Source: Byssothecium circinans
Taxonomy: Eukaryota; Ascomycota; Dothideomycetes; Pleosporales; Massarinaceae
Reading direction: 5' to 3'
NCBI GenBank assembly: GCA_010015675.1
Contig: ML976992.1
Span: forward strand, 431,542 to 495,541
Length of the DNA stretch: 64,000 nucleotides
Made by a program: the position numbers and the translations under genes. Below the pieces are notes generated by a model, which did no database searches, was not told where the DNA came from, and saw nothing but the letters and a program-made list of their open reading frames with translations. Shown piece after piece: positions 11,613-26,400 of this stretch. Position 1 is the stretch's first letter. Each line of letters starts with the position of its first letter.

Positions 11613-12863
11613 CTACAGCTCATCCTTAACTTGATCCTTTGCTTTTCCAGTCTTTGCTTGCTCTATCAATCCTTTCCGAACAATACTGGTAATAACCTCG
11701 TAGGCTACCTGAGCAGCTGCCAGACCGGTAGTCTCTGCCGCGCTGTCGTACGCCGGACTAACTTCCACGATATCGGCTCCTACAACGTTCAAGCTCTCGA
11801 TGCCTCGAAGTATCCGGATCAGTTCCCTTGTGGTCCAGCCTCCCGGTTCTGGCGTGCCAGTTGCAGGCGCCATCCCGGGGTCAATAACATCGATGTCGAT
11901 GCTGAGATACACCGGCATCTCTATGCCCACCCGGTCTAAGATGGACTGTATGATCCCCTTCGCCCCGATCTCATCGATGTCGTCAGTAGAGATGCGCTGC
12001 CAGCCTTGCTGTGTGTCATCGGCGTAATCCTCTGCATCATCACCAGACAAACGTGTACGGAGTCCTGCATGTACGGATGAGCCATTGGCGATCAGACCCT
12101 CGGTCGATGCGAACCAAAACATGCTTCCGTGGTTAAAGAAAGACTGCGTCGATGCATCTTCTGGATCGATCCAAGCTGAGGGATATTTGGCCGGGTGCCA
12201 TGTATCCAGATGGGCATCGAAATGCACTACAGCGACTGGTTTTCCGTGAATCTTGTTTAGTGCCCTCAAAGCTGGAAGCGCAATACTATGGTCACCACCC
12301 AGTGTGACCAGTTTCGGCTTGTGTAGGTACTCGGTCGCACTCGCCAACCCCTTAGGTGTCGGGGCCCTGGTCCCAAGCTCCTGAAAAGCCTCACTCATCT
12401 GTCTAAGGGCCAGAGCATTGTCAAAAGGCGTGATGGGTATATCTCCACAGTCCACAATCTTGGCCCACGACATGTACGGGTTCAGGTTTGCACGAGGATT
12501 GAAGCCACGGAAAGACGTCTGCCGAGAGGAGCCCGCTCGTATGGCACGAGGACCGAAGCGTGCGCCGGGTCGGTAGGACACAGCGGTGTCGAATGGAGCA
12601 CCAATGATGCCAATATCAAAGGCGGTTTCGGGGTGTGTTAGACATCGGGTGTGAGGGAGATGGGCGAATGTCGAGACGCCTGAGAACCCCCACTGTAGGC
12701 GTCAGTATTATTTGAAGCGTATAGGATGGCGGTGACAAACATCAGTTCCCCATTTTCGCTCCAGTTCTTCGAGCTGTGCCGGTGTAAAAGCCTGCTGGTC
12801 TCCATGATACGAATGTGCGACGGCGGCCGCGGCGAGTAGAGGTAGAATCCGAGGTGGCCACAT
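11613..12863 (-). CDS. Agmatinase-like ureohydrolase with signal peptide
   Basis: Exons are 12863-12741 and 12692-11613, 400 aa. The intron (donor GTTTGT) rejoins KWGTD to WGFSGVSTFAHLPH, which is typical of fungal agmatinase-like proteins. The Mn-binding motifs of the arginase/agmatinase superfamily are intact: GGDHS (173-177), DAHLD (200-204) and DIDVIDP (from D307). The family hydrolyses guanidino compounds (agmatine to putrescine plus urea), but the true substrate here is uncertain. The N-terminus (MWPPRILPLLAAAAVAHS) looks like a cleavable signal peptide, so the protein is probably secreted or vacuolar; this first exon is found only if the intron is recognised. The catalytic part is full length. 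Its start lies 543 bp from the divergent fpg gene. Confidence 0.9.
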
Positions 12864-13406
12864 CTTCAATCAAGGATGACAACAGCATCAAGCATGTCCA
12901 GCATACGATAGAGGGGCATGGCGGCTTCAAGTAGTCTACCTATCGAGGAAGGGCGCGAATTATGTAACAGCTCTAATCGTTGTGGTAGCTCCGACATCGA
13001 TGCCGCTGGTGGGAAATCCCAAAACCGGCAAGTCCATGCTTCATTGAGCGTGAGGGCGTGAAGGGCGTCAAAGAATTCATCGTATGCCCGTAACTGTGCG
13101 GATCCTATGCATAAGAGTACTCGACGCATGGACAGAGGTGCGATGAGAAGAGTTAATGATGTAACCAATTAGATGGCGCAGAGCACTCACACGTGAGGCC
13201 GCGTTTATGTAGCTAGACTCGCGTCGCGGCTGGAGCTTTGACGTGAACTCCATTTCCATCCCTCAGCTTCTTCCCAGTCCTTTTTCATCTAGTGCTGTGT
13301 ACAATAGAGTGATCGCTCTGGCTATAAAGACTAATCCTGTCCCTCTGCGAGCTGACGTCGATTGTCCACAAACATTGCTCGAACCAATCCACAGACGCTG
13401 AACACG
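12864..13406. promoter_or_regulatory. Divergent upstream region, agmatinase-like / fpg
   Basis: The 543 bp between two divergently transcribed genes must hold both promoters. Small ORFs here lack support. I identify no specific factor site. Confidence 0.4.
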
Positions 13407-14785
13407 ATGCCTGAGGTATGCCGAGCAGCAACGCAATGAGCCCAGTAATTGACATATCCAGATCGCCGAGATCGCGCGTATCGTGCACTTCCTGCGCAAA
13501 CATGCCATTGGAAGAACGATCAAAGCCGTCAAGGCACAAGAGGACACAATCGTGTACGGCAAAGTCGGCACCTCTGCGTCAGAATTTGAGAAGGCTATGA
13601 CGGGCAAGAAAATCATAGACGCGAAACAACAAGGCAAATACTTTTGGCTCGAGATGGACTCGGCGCCTCATCCGCTCATGCACTTTGGTATGTCCGGTTG
13701 GATGAAGTTCTCAAACGACGACACGGCGTTCTACCGACCAGCGAAGCCGGAAGAGTCAGAATGGCCACCGAGGTTCTGGAAGTTTATTTTGGAGTTGGAG
13801 GGCGACCCCAAGTGTGAGGTAGCGTTTGTAGACGCGCGAAGGCTGGGGAGAATCAGGCTGGTCAATGCAAAAGCCGAGGATATGCGCAAGACAACACCTC
13901 TCAAGGAGAACGGGCCGGATCCAGTGCTTGATCCAGATGTTTTGACGGTGGAATGGCTGACTAAGAAGCTGAGAAGCAAGAAGGTGCCCGTAAAAGCGCT
14001 TCTTCTCGATCAGGCGAACATCAGTGGTATTGGAAATTGGGTTGGGTGAGTCAAACTCCATCACACAACTATCTAATCAAAAGGCTTGCAGAACTTCGCC
14101 GGTTCCCTAACAAGGAGCGTTTCAAGACGTATGAACTTCCGACTGTGAACCTAAACTAACATGTAATAGTGACGAGATCATGTACCAAGCACGCTTGCAT
14201 CCTGAGCAGTACAGCAACACTTTCAGCGACGTGCAAGTGAAACAGCTCCATGAAGCAATGATGTACGTCTGCAACACCGCTGTCGACAATCTCGCCGAGT
14301 CCGACAAGTTTCCCGAAGACTGGTTGATGAAGCATCGATGGGATAAGGGCAAGAAGAATGGCGGAAAACTCCCTAATGGCGCCAAAATTACGTTCTTGAA
14401 GGTTGGTGGACGAACTTCAGCGGTAGTGCCGAGCGTCCAGAAGAAGACAGGTACTGTTGCTGGGGATGTGTCCGAGAGTGCTGATGATGCTGAGGAAGAG
14501 GAGGGTATGAAGCCTAAGAAGGGAAGCAGAAAGAAGAACAAAGCGAAGGAAGAAGAGGACGAAGACTCTGAGCCCGAGATACTGCCAAAAAGCACCAAAC
14601 GGGGCAGGAAGAAAGCGGACGAGGAAATTAAGGAGGAAGACGAAGAAGGGAAGACGCCTGTTGCAAAGAAGCAAAAGATGGCTGTGAATGGGACAGCGCG
14701 CAAGGCGAATAAGGTTGAAGTAGAAGTAGTTAAGACTGAGGATGTAAGTGGAAGGCGGCGATCTGGTCGTCTGTCAAAGAGCTAG
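13407..14785 (+). CDS. Formamidopyrimidine-DNA glycosylase (Fpg/Nei family)
   Basis: Exons are 13407-13415, 13462-14045 and 14170-14785, 402 aa. The first exon is only nine bases and encodes Met-Pro-Glu. In this family Pro2 is the Schiff-base nucleophile and Glu3 the catalytic acid, so the micro-exon carries the active site. After the intron the sequence continues IAEIARIVHFLRK, QGKYFWLEM, HFGMSGWM, VDARRLGRIRL and GIGNWVGDEIMYQARLHPEQY, all classic Fpg. There is no C-terminal CxxC zinc finger, as in plant and fungal Fpg, which use a zincless finger. The last roughly 110 residues are Lys/Glu-rich and probably disordered and nuclear. Role: bifunctional base-excision repair of oxidised purines. 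The second intron (124 nt) contains a coding-like segment (see findings). Confidence 0.92.
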
Positions 14786-15379
14786 GCGGTTACGGCGAAG
14801 ATCTAATGTCATGTCTGGGTGAGGATCTGGTGCTGGAATAGGCTTTTATTGACTCTGTCAAGCCCGCACTATGCAAAGCGCTCAAAAATCGGTCAAATGC
14901 TTTGGTAGTGTGGTCTCATCGTATTCGCTGGGGGAATTGTAAACTTTTGCGAGACTGGACAAAGGACTCTAGTAATACGAATAGCGGAAAAAATAATGAA
15001 ACCAGTCATGGATATAGGCTAGGAAAATATAAATCAGATATTTGTTTTGCGTTCGGAGCACAAGTAATTGTTTGATAAGTACATGGATGAATGTCGCGGC
15101 ACGTGCCGTCGGCGCTAGACATCCCAGTGCCCGCTACTTCGAAATTGAGGCTCCCCACTAAAGCATCGCGCAACGGTCAACACCCACTCAATTGTCCCTT
15201 GACGGCGTGTCCTCCCCCTGGCCGATTAGACATGCGATTGCGTTTCTCATAAATCGCACTTCCGACCCTCGTTCTCGTTGTCTTCACGTCATCGTCGGCG
15301 GACGCTGTGAATCGATCCTATCTCGACCAGAGGTGCAACACGGCAGCTCTCCACGGTGACTTGAGACACAATCACCACT
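14786..15379 (+). promoter_or_regulatory. Intergenic / NAT1 upstream region
   Basis: The 594 bp between fpg and NAT1, both on the plus strand, hold the fpg terminator region (AT-rich about 14940-15060) and the NAT1 promoter. No gene seen. Confidence 0.4.
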
Positions 15380-18097
15380 ATGCCGCAGCAACTACCCGCA
15401 AAGGAAGCCTCGCTCTTCCGCCAGCTGGTCAAATTCTACGAATCGAAACAACATAAGAAAGGTAGATAGGCTCGACTGGCGCAAAGAATTGGCAGGCTGA
15501 CGTTAAGAAGGTATCAAAGCTGCGGATCAGATCCTCAAGAAGCATCCCAACCATGGCGATACGCAGGCAATGAAAGCCCTCATCCTCAGCTCTCAAGGCC
15601 ACGGCGAGGAAGCTTTTGCCCTCGGCAAGCTTGCCCTCAAGAACGATATGAAATCGCACGTTTGCTGGCATGTGTACGGTCTTTTGTGGCGCTCAGTCAA
15701 GAACTACGAGGAGGCCGTCAAGGCATACAAGTTTGCGTTGAGGATAGAACCCGATTCGCAGAACATATTGCGCGACCTCGCCCTCCTACAGTGCCAGATT
15801 CGCGACTTTGAGGGCTATATTGAGAGCCGGAAGAAGATACTTGGTGCAAGGGCACAATTGAGACAGAATTGGACCGGCTTGGCGATTGCATACCATCTTT
15901 ACGGGGATTACAGAGAGGCAGAGCATGTTCTGGAGAAGTACGAGGAGACGCTGAAGCAACCCGTTGCGAAGGGCGACATTGAGCACTCCGAAGCCGTCCT
16001 GTACAAGAATACAATTATAGCTGAATCGGGAGATACGGAACGGGCACTGAAGCACTTGGAGGAGATAATGAAGAGCAACTTGGACAAGACTGTAGTGCTT
16101 GAGCTCAAGGCCAAGTACCTGCTGCAGCTCGACCGGAAAGAGGAGGCTGCGAAGGCATACAGGGCGCTTCTGGACCGCAACAGCGATTACAGGGCATACT
16201 ATGATGGCCTGGAGAAGTCACTGGGGCTGGATAGGACCGACGAGACATCTGTTGAAAAGCTGACGGAGCTGTACGAGAGTTATGCGAGCAAGAACGAGAG
16301 GAGCGATGCTCCAAGGCGGATACCACTCGACTTTTTGAAAGGTGAGCAGACACGCAGAGGCACACTTTTGATAGTAACTGACAAAGTGGTAGGCGACGCA
16401 TTCAAAGCTGCGGCAGACCAGTACCTACGGCAAAAGCTCACCAAGGGTGTACCATCGACATTCCCAAATATCAAAGCGCTATACGAAGATTCTGCAAAGA
16501 AAGCCACGATTGAAGAGCTTGTGCTGGGATATGCTTCAGAAAAAGCAGCCATGAATGGCTCTGCGGAAGGCAAGGCCAAATCCTCCAGCCGATTCGGAGA
16601 CTCCGTGCTTTACTTCCTCGCCCAGCACTACACATACGTTCGGAGCCGCAATCTTGAGAAGGCTGTGGGATACATCGACCGGTTACTCGAGAAGGAACCC
16701 AAATCGGTCGACTACCATCAGATCAAGGCACGGATATGGAAGAACTATGGTGACACTCAGAAGGCAGCGGACACGATGAACTACGCACGTGAACTGGACC
16801 TGAAGGACCGATACATAAATACGAAGTGTGCAAAATATCAACTGCGCAATAACGAGAACGAGAAGGCGCTCGATACGATGAGCAAGTTCACCCGGAATGA
16901 GGCAGTCGGAGGACCACTGGGAGACCTCCATGACATGCAATGCATGTGGTTTTTGCTGGAGGATGGCGAGGCTTATCTGCGACGAGGCAACGTCGCTTTG
17001 GCTCTCAAGCGGTTTACTGCTGTGGCTGACATTTTCGAGGTGTGGCAAGAAGATCAATTCGATTTCCATAGCTTTTCATTGCGAAAAGGACAGATTCGTT
17101 CATACATCGACATGGTACGATGGGAAGATCACCTTCGGGACCACCCCTTCTTCACGCGGGCCGCTCTTTCTGCAGTGAAACTGTACCTGAAGCTCTACGA
17201 CAACCCGGAAATCGCCAAGGGCGGAAACGCTGAGCTCGATAAGCTTGACCCGTCAGAACGAAAGAAAGCTCTCAAGAAGCTACAAAAAGAACAGGAGAAG
17301 GTGAAGAAAGCTGAGGCGGACCGAAAAGCGGCAGCTCAAGCCAAGGCAACACCGAAAGCAGATGATGTCGACCAGAAGAAAGAGGATGCTGACCCCAAGG
17401 GCGAGAAACTCTTGCAGACCAAGGAGCCCTTGGAGGTGGCGCTGAGGTTCCTTACACCGCTCTTGGAACTCAGTCCCCGCAACATCGAAGGGCAGGACCT
17501 TGGTTTCCAGGTGTACCTACGAAGAAGTAAGAGGCCCCAGCTTTGCTAGCGACATTGATACTGACTCAAGTTCCAGGTAAACCTCTTCTCGCCCTCAAGT
17601 GCCTTCTTGCGGCCAAGGAACTGGACCCTGAGCACCCCAGCGTTCACAAGAATGCTGTGCTCTTCCGCCTACATCGTGAGTCCCCCGCTCGCTATAGAAA
17701 CACACACTCTTCTAATCTCGCAACAGTGAACAACCTGAAAGAACCCTTGACCGGACCTGTCGCCGAAGCCATCAAAGAGAACTTCACCTCACCGCCCGCG
17801 AACGCCGACACAGCCGCCCTCAAAGCCTTCAACGACGAATTTATCAAGAAGTATCCAAAGAGCCCCTCACACCTTCAAGCCGCCTATGATGTGCGCTTCC
17901 ACCTGGACGCATCTTCAAAATCTCAAAACGAGACCGATTTGACGAAACTCTTGGAATTGGATGATATCGATATTGCGCTGGTGTCTGTGGGTATTAAGCT
18001 GCTCTATGAGTGGAAGAGCGATCCGAATGTCATCGAAGCGTATCGGGAAGCAGCAGCGAAGAAGTGGCCACAAGCAACTCGCTTTGCAAAGAAATGA
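15380..18097 (+). CDS. NAT1: NatA N-terminal acetyltransferase auxiliary subunit Nat1 (Naa15)
   Basis: Exons are 15380-15461, 15511-16341, 16393-17526, 17577-17675 and 17727-18097, 838 aa, the usual length for the family. The start encodes MPQQLPAKEASLFRQLVKFYE, and splicing restores KKGIKAADQILKKHPNHGDT, typical Naa15 openings. Tetratricopeptide repeats run through the protein (for example WHVYGLLWRSVKNYEEAVKAYKFAL near residue 90 and NLEKAVGYIDRLLEKEP near 390). Family motifs include IPLDFLKGDAF after the third exon begins and a Lys/Glu/Ala-rich helical linker at about 590-650. Nat1 anchors the catalytic subunit Ard1/Naa10 to ribosomes for co-translational N-terminal acetylation. Introns two and four are both 51 nt, divisible by three and without stops. 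Confidence 0.93.
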
Positions 18098-18639
18098 GTG
18101 TCTCGCATTGAAGGGGTTGGATTAGCGAACATGCTTTGTGTGCATATTGTATCTTATTTACATTAGCCGGAACCATAGAGTAGTGTCATGAAGGTGAGCG
18201 TATCTGCGAGCCGTTGCGTGGATATATCCACTCACATCATAGTAGCATGTGCATGACGGGACGGAGCACAGCTATTTGTGGGTGACGACTATATATAAAA
18301 GCTCAATAGATGGATACAGTCAATCATTGTTTCAGTGTCTGGTCCAACAGCTTTCCATTGATCAAGTCGTTGTCTTCTAAGATAGGCACATCAGAAAATC
18401 CCTTGCACATGTAATCGATAAACCCACACACACGCCACACCCGGCAAAAAACTCACCGCCCGCGAACTATCTCGAACCCCAATTCCGCGTCACACTCCAC
18501 ACTTCCAACCCACTCACAACCACACTCACGCACATCCCACTCCAACCCTTCTCTCCTCCATCCAAAAAACCCCCACCTCCCCGCACCAACAACCCGCTCG
18601 GTACATCGCAGCTACCAACCCGCACCCACCAGCCCAACC
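18098..18639 (+). promoter_or_regulatory. RPB12 upstream region
   Basis: The 542-bp gap holds a TATATATAAAA element at about 18290-18300 and a long C/A-rich tract (18420-18640) just before the RPB12 start, a common look for strong housekeeping promoters in filamentous fungi. That the TATA element is used is inference. Confidence 0.4.
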
Positions 18640-19007
18640 ATGTCCTCCTCCTACACCGGCGCCGGCGCAACCACAGGCACAGCCCTCACCATCGACCAGG
18701 CCGACACGCACCAGCGCGCCGTAAACTACACGTGCGGCGACTGCGACCAGGACGTGCAGTTGAAGCGCGGCGAGCCGATCCGGTGCCGCAACTGTGGGCA
18801 TCGCGTGCTGTATAAGAAGAGGACGAACCGGTGAGTTTCTTTTTCCATGGTTTCTTCCTGAGGGATTCTGAGACGTCTGTTGTGGGGGAAAGGGGGAGGC
18901 GGAGGTGGAGGGGCATGTGGAGATAGTAGATTGGATAGTGGAGATTTTTTTTTTATGGATGCGGTGCTGACTTTTATGGTAGGATGGTGCAGTTTGAAGC
19001 TCGGTGA
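18640..19007 (+). CDS. RPB12: RNA polymerases I/II/III shared subunit Rpb12 (RPABC4)
   Basis: Exons are 18640-18830 and 18983-19007, 71 aa. The single zinc ribbon is complete: C32 and C35 in YTCGDC, C49 and C52 in RCRNCGHR. The last exon is just 25 bases; joining across the 152-nt intron (GTGAGT ... GGTAG) gives RTNRMVQFEAR, the near-invariant C-terminus of Rpb12, which confirms the tiny exon. Rpb12 is a core subunit of all three nuclear RNA polymerases. The N-terminal 25 residues are a variable Gly/Thr/Ala-rich leader, as in other filamentous fungi. Confidence 0.95.
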
Positions 19008-19771
19008 TGGGACGGGTGCGGAAACGATGCGATATGAAAGGGCGGCTTGAGTGCGTAGGACGACGATGCTTTCCGAATTCCTCGCCACATGGCAGCGTTG
19101 GGAATACCGAGTGAGGGCATACGATAAGGACATGGTGATGAGGGAGGGCATGGAGTTCTTTGGGTATATAGGGAGAGAGTCTTCAAACAGCAATATGGCA
19201 CGATAGCCTGCTCATATGCATAATGAAAGTCAAAATTTACAATCACGTGTACACTCAAACCGCTCTTCACTCTTCGTCCATTGTGCGGGCAGGATGCTCA
19301 TCCGTTCGTATTGTGATTTCTAGCTCTACCAAGTCCGTCCAAAATGCCCATTATGCTCTTCACTGCTCTTCTCTCAGTCCTCCAAGGCCAATGTAGTCAC
19401 AGCCAGCCATGCCAATCTCTTCCAACGACTCCCTTGATTCATCAATCCATTCATCGCCCATGATTGTTCCAGCCCAAATAGGCAAGTAAGGGTAGCAAGA
19501 ACGCGAAAAAAAGAATGCTAAACAAGTGTCATTGGTGCAAGGTGTACTTACGCAATTCGATGTAGAGGCAGTCTTATGCCGATGACAGTCACGATATGAC
19601 CCAGACAGGAAAGAAAAGGACAGATATTCCGGCGGGAGATGAAAAGGCGGAGAGGCTTGCGCCGGAATCTTGCTCGACACACGACGCTTCTGTGAGATCT
19701 TGAAAACGCTGAATCTGTGAAGCTCGTCATAGCTCATAGCGTGCGTTGTCGTAACCGGGTGATGTGGGTAT
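19008..19771. other. Intergenic between convergent RPB12 and COT1
   Basis: This holds the 3' regions of both genes. A poly-T run sits inside the RPB12 intron just upstream. No ORF with family resemblance was found. Confidence 0.45.
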
Positions 19772-21854
<2,083 letters not shown>

Positions 21855-23476
21855 AGCGGGCGGAATAGCGTCCGAAGCGCCTTAGAATAGGACCGTCAAA
21901 GGCTGGTGGGTTGGGCTTTCTGTTGTACTCGCGTAGTGTGGTGTGGTCCGCAATTCGTGGAGGTGAGGGGCGTTGTCGTGCCTAGGTGCGGGCCTGACAG
22001 TGTACGGACTGAATCAGCGACGGGGGGATCGCGCTCGCTCTGGCAGCACGAAGGGAGTGGGACAACCCGACCAGTGGGCAAAGGACGAGAGAAGGGGCAG
22101 CTACAGGGGAGTGTTGAAGGTGTTGCTGCTGTTCAAGTTAGGGAGAGACACAGAGCATCCCAAACGATGGCCCACAGTGACTAGCCTAATTGGACGTAGT
22201 AAGATACAGAATAGCGCGGCGACGTTGAGCAATTCAAGGGCGTGGACGGAGATGGAGATGGAGATGCAGATGGAGACTGAGCTGCGAGGAGCTGCCCTTT
22301 CCTACATGTAGTGTGTAGTTTGGCTAGGGCCGGACATGGCGTGCATTCATTACTGTGGACGTTACGCTGTGTTGCTGCTGTGCCGTATTCCTGTTCCCTG
22401 TCGTTCACTGCGCGCTGCGACCCCAGACTCGACCTCCCACTGCAGTGACTGCACTATCGATAGACGCAATGCCTGAAACTCTTACAAATTCGTCGACCGA
22501 CATGCAACGTACCACTCGACTAAAGCGTCTTCGCGGTACCACACATGCAGACGGAAGGTCACTGCCACGTGCTTTTCGCCAGCCAATTCCCGCTCGGGAG
22601 AGATACAAAAGGTACAGGTACATGCGCAACTCTCCCACGTCCATCGACGGCACACGTTGCAGCCGTGCCACATCGACACGCTCCGGCAATAGTCCTCTTT
22701 ACGGTTTCTTTTCCGCACGTTCCCGGCACAGCAGAGGAGAGATCCGCTAGAGCTCTATGGACCTTTGGTACGCCGCTTCTGACATTTGACAGCTCCAATC
22801 GATCTTTTGCATTGCAATTACCTCACCAATTCGGTTCTAAACAGTGTAAACTGTGCAACAGCAGCCTTACTTAATTCACTAGACACTACTTGCCCCAATA
22901 AATCCATCAACGCCTCTCGTTCGCGGAATCCGATCACGCTCTTCCTCATCTACCGTCTCCACCACTCAAACACGTCTGACTCAGACACCTCACGGTGCAT
23001 GGAAGCTGGAGGAAGCAGAAGCGGCAGTTGCAATAGTAGTACAGCAATCCTCTGATGATATATGGACCAGGGTCCAACACCCAACGCATTAGATCATTAA
23101 ATACAAACAACTAACGTGCGATGGTAAACAGGCTGGTTGGCTCTAATAACGTAACAATGTCGTCCGCGGAAGCGCAAGACCGACTAAACTGCTACCGCCA
23201 AAAGAAAGGGTATATAACACGGTGACCCTAATAGGGGCCACGACAGACAGAAAATGTCAAAGACGATAATGCCGTCTCTATGGCGAATGGTGGTAATAAA
23301 ACAATAGCAGGCGCCAAAGCGGTGAAGATGCTGTGCAGCCGTTACTCTTGGAAGAGTGCACATATTCCCGTAAAACGCCGTTATGTATAAAGTCAAGAAA
23401 CCCTAATGGGAGGCATCGAAGGGCTCCGAGAGGAGAAATTGGTGACTGTGGTGAATAAATGTTGTCGGTGATGTCG
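21855..23476 (-). promoter_or_regulatory. Long COT1 upstream region
   Basis: The 1.6 kb between COT1 and the end of the coiled-coil gene hold no supported gene on either strand. It presumably carries the COT1 promoter and leader plus the 3' region of the neighbour. Confidence 0.4.
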
Positions 23477-26400
23477 TTATGCGTTGTTGGATGTTTCGTT
23501 CTGGAGCATTAGAGCTTTTACTTTCTCGCGCTCCGCGAGAATCTCTGCTTGGAGTCTTCTGGTATTGCGCATGGCCTCGTCCCTATAATTTGTTAGACAA
23601 TGTCTCCTGTGAATACACGGTGTCATAAACTTACTTCTGGAATTGGAGATCGGCGACCTCGATCTGGGCCATGTTCATGCGGCCCACGACCTCCTCCATC
23701 TCGCGATCAGCATCGCGGAGAGCTTTCTCAAGTTCCTCTACACGCTTCTCGAGCAGCTCAGTCCTGGTAGCCTCGGCCATGGACATGGCGGGACCACTAG
23801 TCGTCTGGTCAAGACGAGGAGACCTCTGTGCAAAGACAGGCGATGACGGCATTCTCGGGGAGAAAGCACCTGGGCTGAGCAGACCAGCCTTGACGCGACG
23901 AAGGTGGCTGTTGTGACTCTCCTTCAAGATCTTGACTTCCTCTTCATGACGGGTGATGGCTTCCTCGGACGACTGTTGGGCCATCATTACTTTGTCCTCT
24001 GCGGTCTTGAGACGACGTTCGAGCTCAATGATAGTACCGGTAGACTTCGCTTGCTCCTGCTCCCCACGTGAAACAGCCTCTGTCAGTCGCTTGCGAAGCG
24101 CAGTGTTCGACTCAAGCTGTTGTTGGATCTTGTCGGAAAGCTCATCCATGCGACTTGCCGCGGCCAGGAGCTCACTGCTGAGCTTTTGCTCCTTGCCTAG
24201 ATGTTGCAGCTCAGATCGTTGTAGAGCACGCGCCTGTTGCCGGTACTGCTCAGCCTCCTTTTGGGCGAAATTCCTCTCGGCCTCCGCGTCAGAAATGCTT
24301 CGCTTGAGCAGGTCCAAAGTCTTTGCCGCCTCAACGCCGACAGCTCCAAGAGAGTCGTCCGATTCCATCTGCTTGATGCGAGCAAGTGAAAGCGCATGAG
24401 TCGTGCGAAGCTCCCTGTAGGATTTGTCCAGAGATAATGATTGGTCCTCAATCCTGATCTCGGGAATGTTGATGTCGTTGTCCTTGAGTAGGTCGCGAAG
24501 AGAAGTGGTCTCTTGTTGTGCGCGGTCCAGGTCCATACGCAGACCGCGGAGACCGTTCTCGCATTGCCACTTCTGCTCCAGAGCCTCGTCAGCGCGACGT
24601 CGCAAAGAGTTCATCTCGGTCCTCAAAGTCGAGACCTCCTTGTGGAAAGCTGTACGGCGAGGAGTGAGGTTGAGAGCATTGTCTCGTTCAACTTCGAGCT
24701 CCTTGATGCGCTTCTCAAAATCCTTCTGCTGCAATTCCTGTCGCTTTAATAGATGTTTCAAGGCCTTGTGGAGAGCATCACGCTGTTCTTCCAACTCCTT
24801 CACCGGGTTGCCGGTAATCGGCCCATCTCGCGGAGACTCTGCCCCTGACTTGTCTTTGACAGAGGCTGAGCGTTGTAAAGACCCCCTTTTGCTGAACCCA
24901 GAGCTACGGGCTAGAGAACTTGATCGGGACAGCCCAATACGAGGTTTTTCTGGGATTGCAGAGATGCCGTCTTCGGCAATGGCTGGAAAACGGAGTTGCT
25001 GCTGACCCATGTCTTGTTGCACCCGCCTCGCATTCTGAAGTGTCTGGTTCTCGGCGCGAAGCTGCTGGATCTCCTGTTGCATTCTCGTGGTCTCGTACAT
25101 GAGTCCTTGGGTATCAGCCGCTTCGGTCTCCAAACCCTCCAAACGAGCCTTGAGCTGTGGGACGATTTCGTCACGGAGGTTGTCACGTTCGTTGCGGTGC
25201 TTCTCGAGCTCGTCGCGCAGGGCTGTCAATAGGTCCTCGAAGTTCTCTTTGACCTGTCTCTCTTCAGCCAAACGCCTCCTAGCATCTTCCAATGAAGTCT
25301 CTAGTTCTTTGACTGTGTGGCCGCCGGCAGATTTGCCAGTTGGACCGCCAACCTGATCTTCAAGCTGCTGCAGCTGCTCTTCGAGATCTCGACGCCGCCG
25401 GAGCTCTTCTTGCAGGCGCTCTGCCATGTTGACTTTCAGTTGTGCGCGCTCCTGCTCTGCCTTTCTCCGGAGCATCTCGACCTCTTCCAGTTTGCTCTCC
25501 GCATCTCCGATGGGAAATCGGACGGAGCTAGTGCCGGAATCTGAATAATAGTCGCTTGTCCTCCGATTGTCGACAGACATGGCCGAGGAGCTTTCAGCTT
25601 TCCATCGCTCTACTTCATCTTCTAGTTCCATCTCTCTTCGGATGGAAGCTGCAAGCTCTGAACTGACTTCTCGGAGCTCCCGCTCGAGCTCTTCGACGTG
25701 GGCGTTCATCTGGGGTGAGGAGGACAGCAGTGGCGTCCCGGGTATGTTAAAGTAGGATTGTTGTGTCAGGGAGTTAGCTACGGGGATGTCCAGCCCGGAC
25801 GGCTTTGTCTTGGCAGGCATTCTCGATTGTTTACCGTAGCGTGGGGAAGCCGAGGGTGACAAAGGGCTGTCGGAGATGGGTGTGGTCGGAGACACAGCGC
25901 CGTTGTTCTGTTTGGATGCGTTCCAGCCGAAGAATGAACCGAACCCTCCTGCCGGCTTCGGTGCCCTTACCTCTTCCTCTCGGTCCTCCTCCGTCTCGTA
26001 TATGTCCTCAATAAAGTCTTCCGTGACTCCATCCAGTTTCAGTCGCAAGTTCGGTTGGTGTGGTTCTGAAGTGTAGAGGGGCATGTTTGGCATAGTAGGA
26101 GACCGAACGTGCTGCGAACCCTTGACCGAACCCTTGAGCTCCTCTATTCTGCTTTGGCGGTGCGCTTGAAAGCTGCTGTTGGACCTGTCATGCCTTGGTG
26201 CACCGGCCGAGGTTCGAGTAGGGTTCGAGTAGGAGAGGGAGCTCTTGCGGGGGTTGAAGGGGAACCGCGGCGCAGTGGCAGTGGCAGGAGTGAGGCCGTG
26301 TGGGTCGCTGTTGCTCATGTTAGCGATTCATGCGGCACGACTTGGGACGGGAGCCATTCTTACTCGTCTAAATTCCGCACGACAAACACCTCTTCGTCAG

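Noticed and set aside
12866..13259. Two small minus-strand ORFs upstream of the agmatinase-like gene
   Set aside because: No family features; they fall in the shared promoter or leader region.
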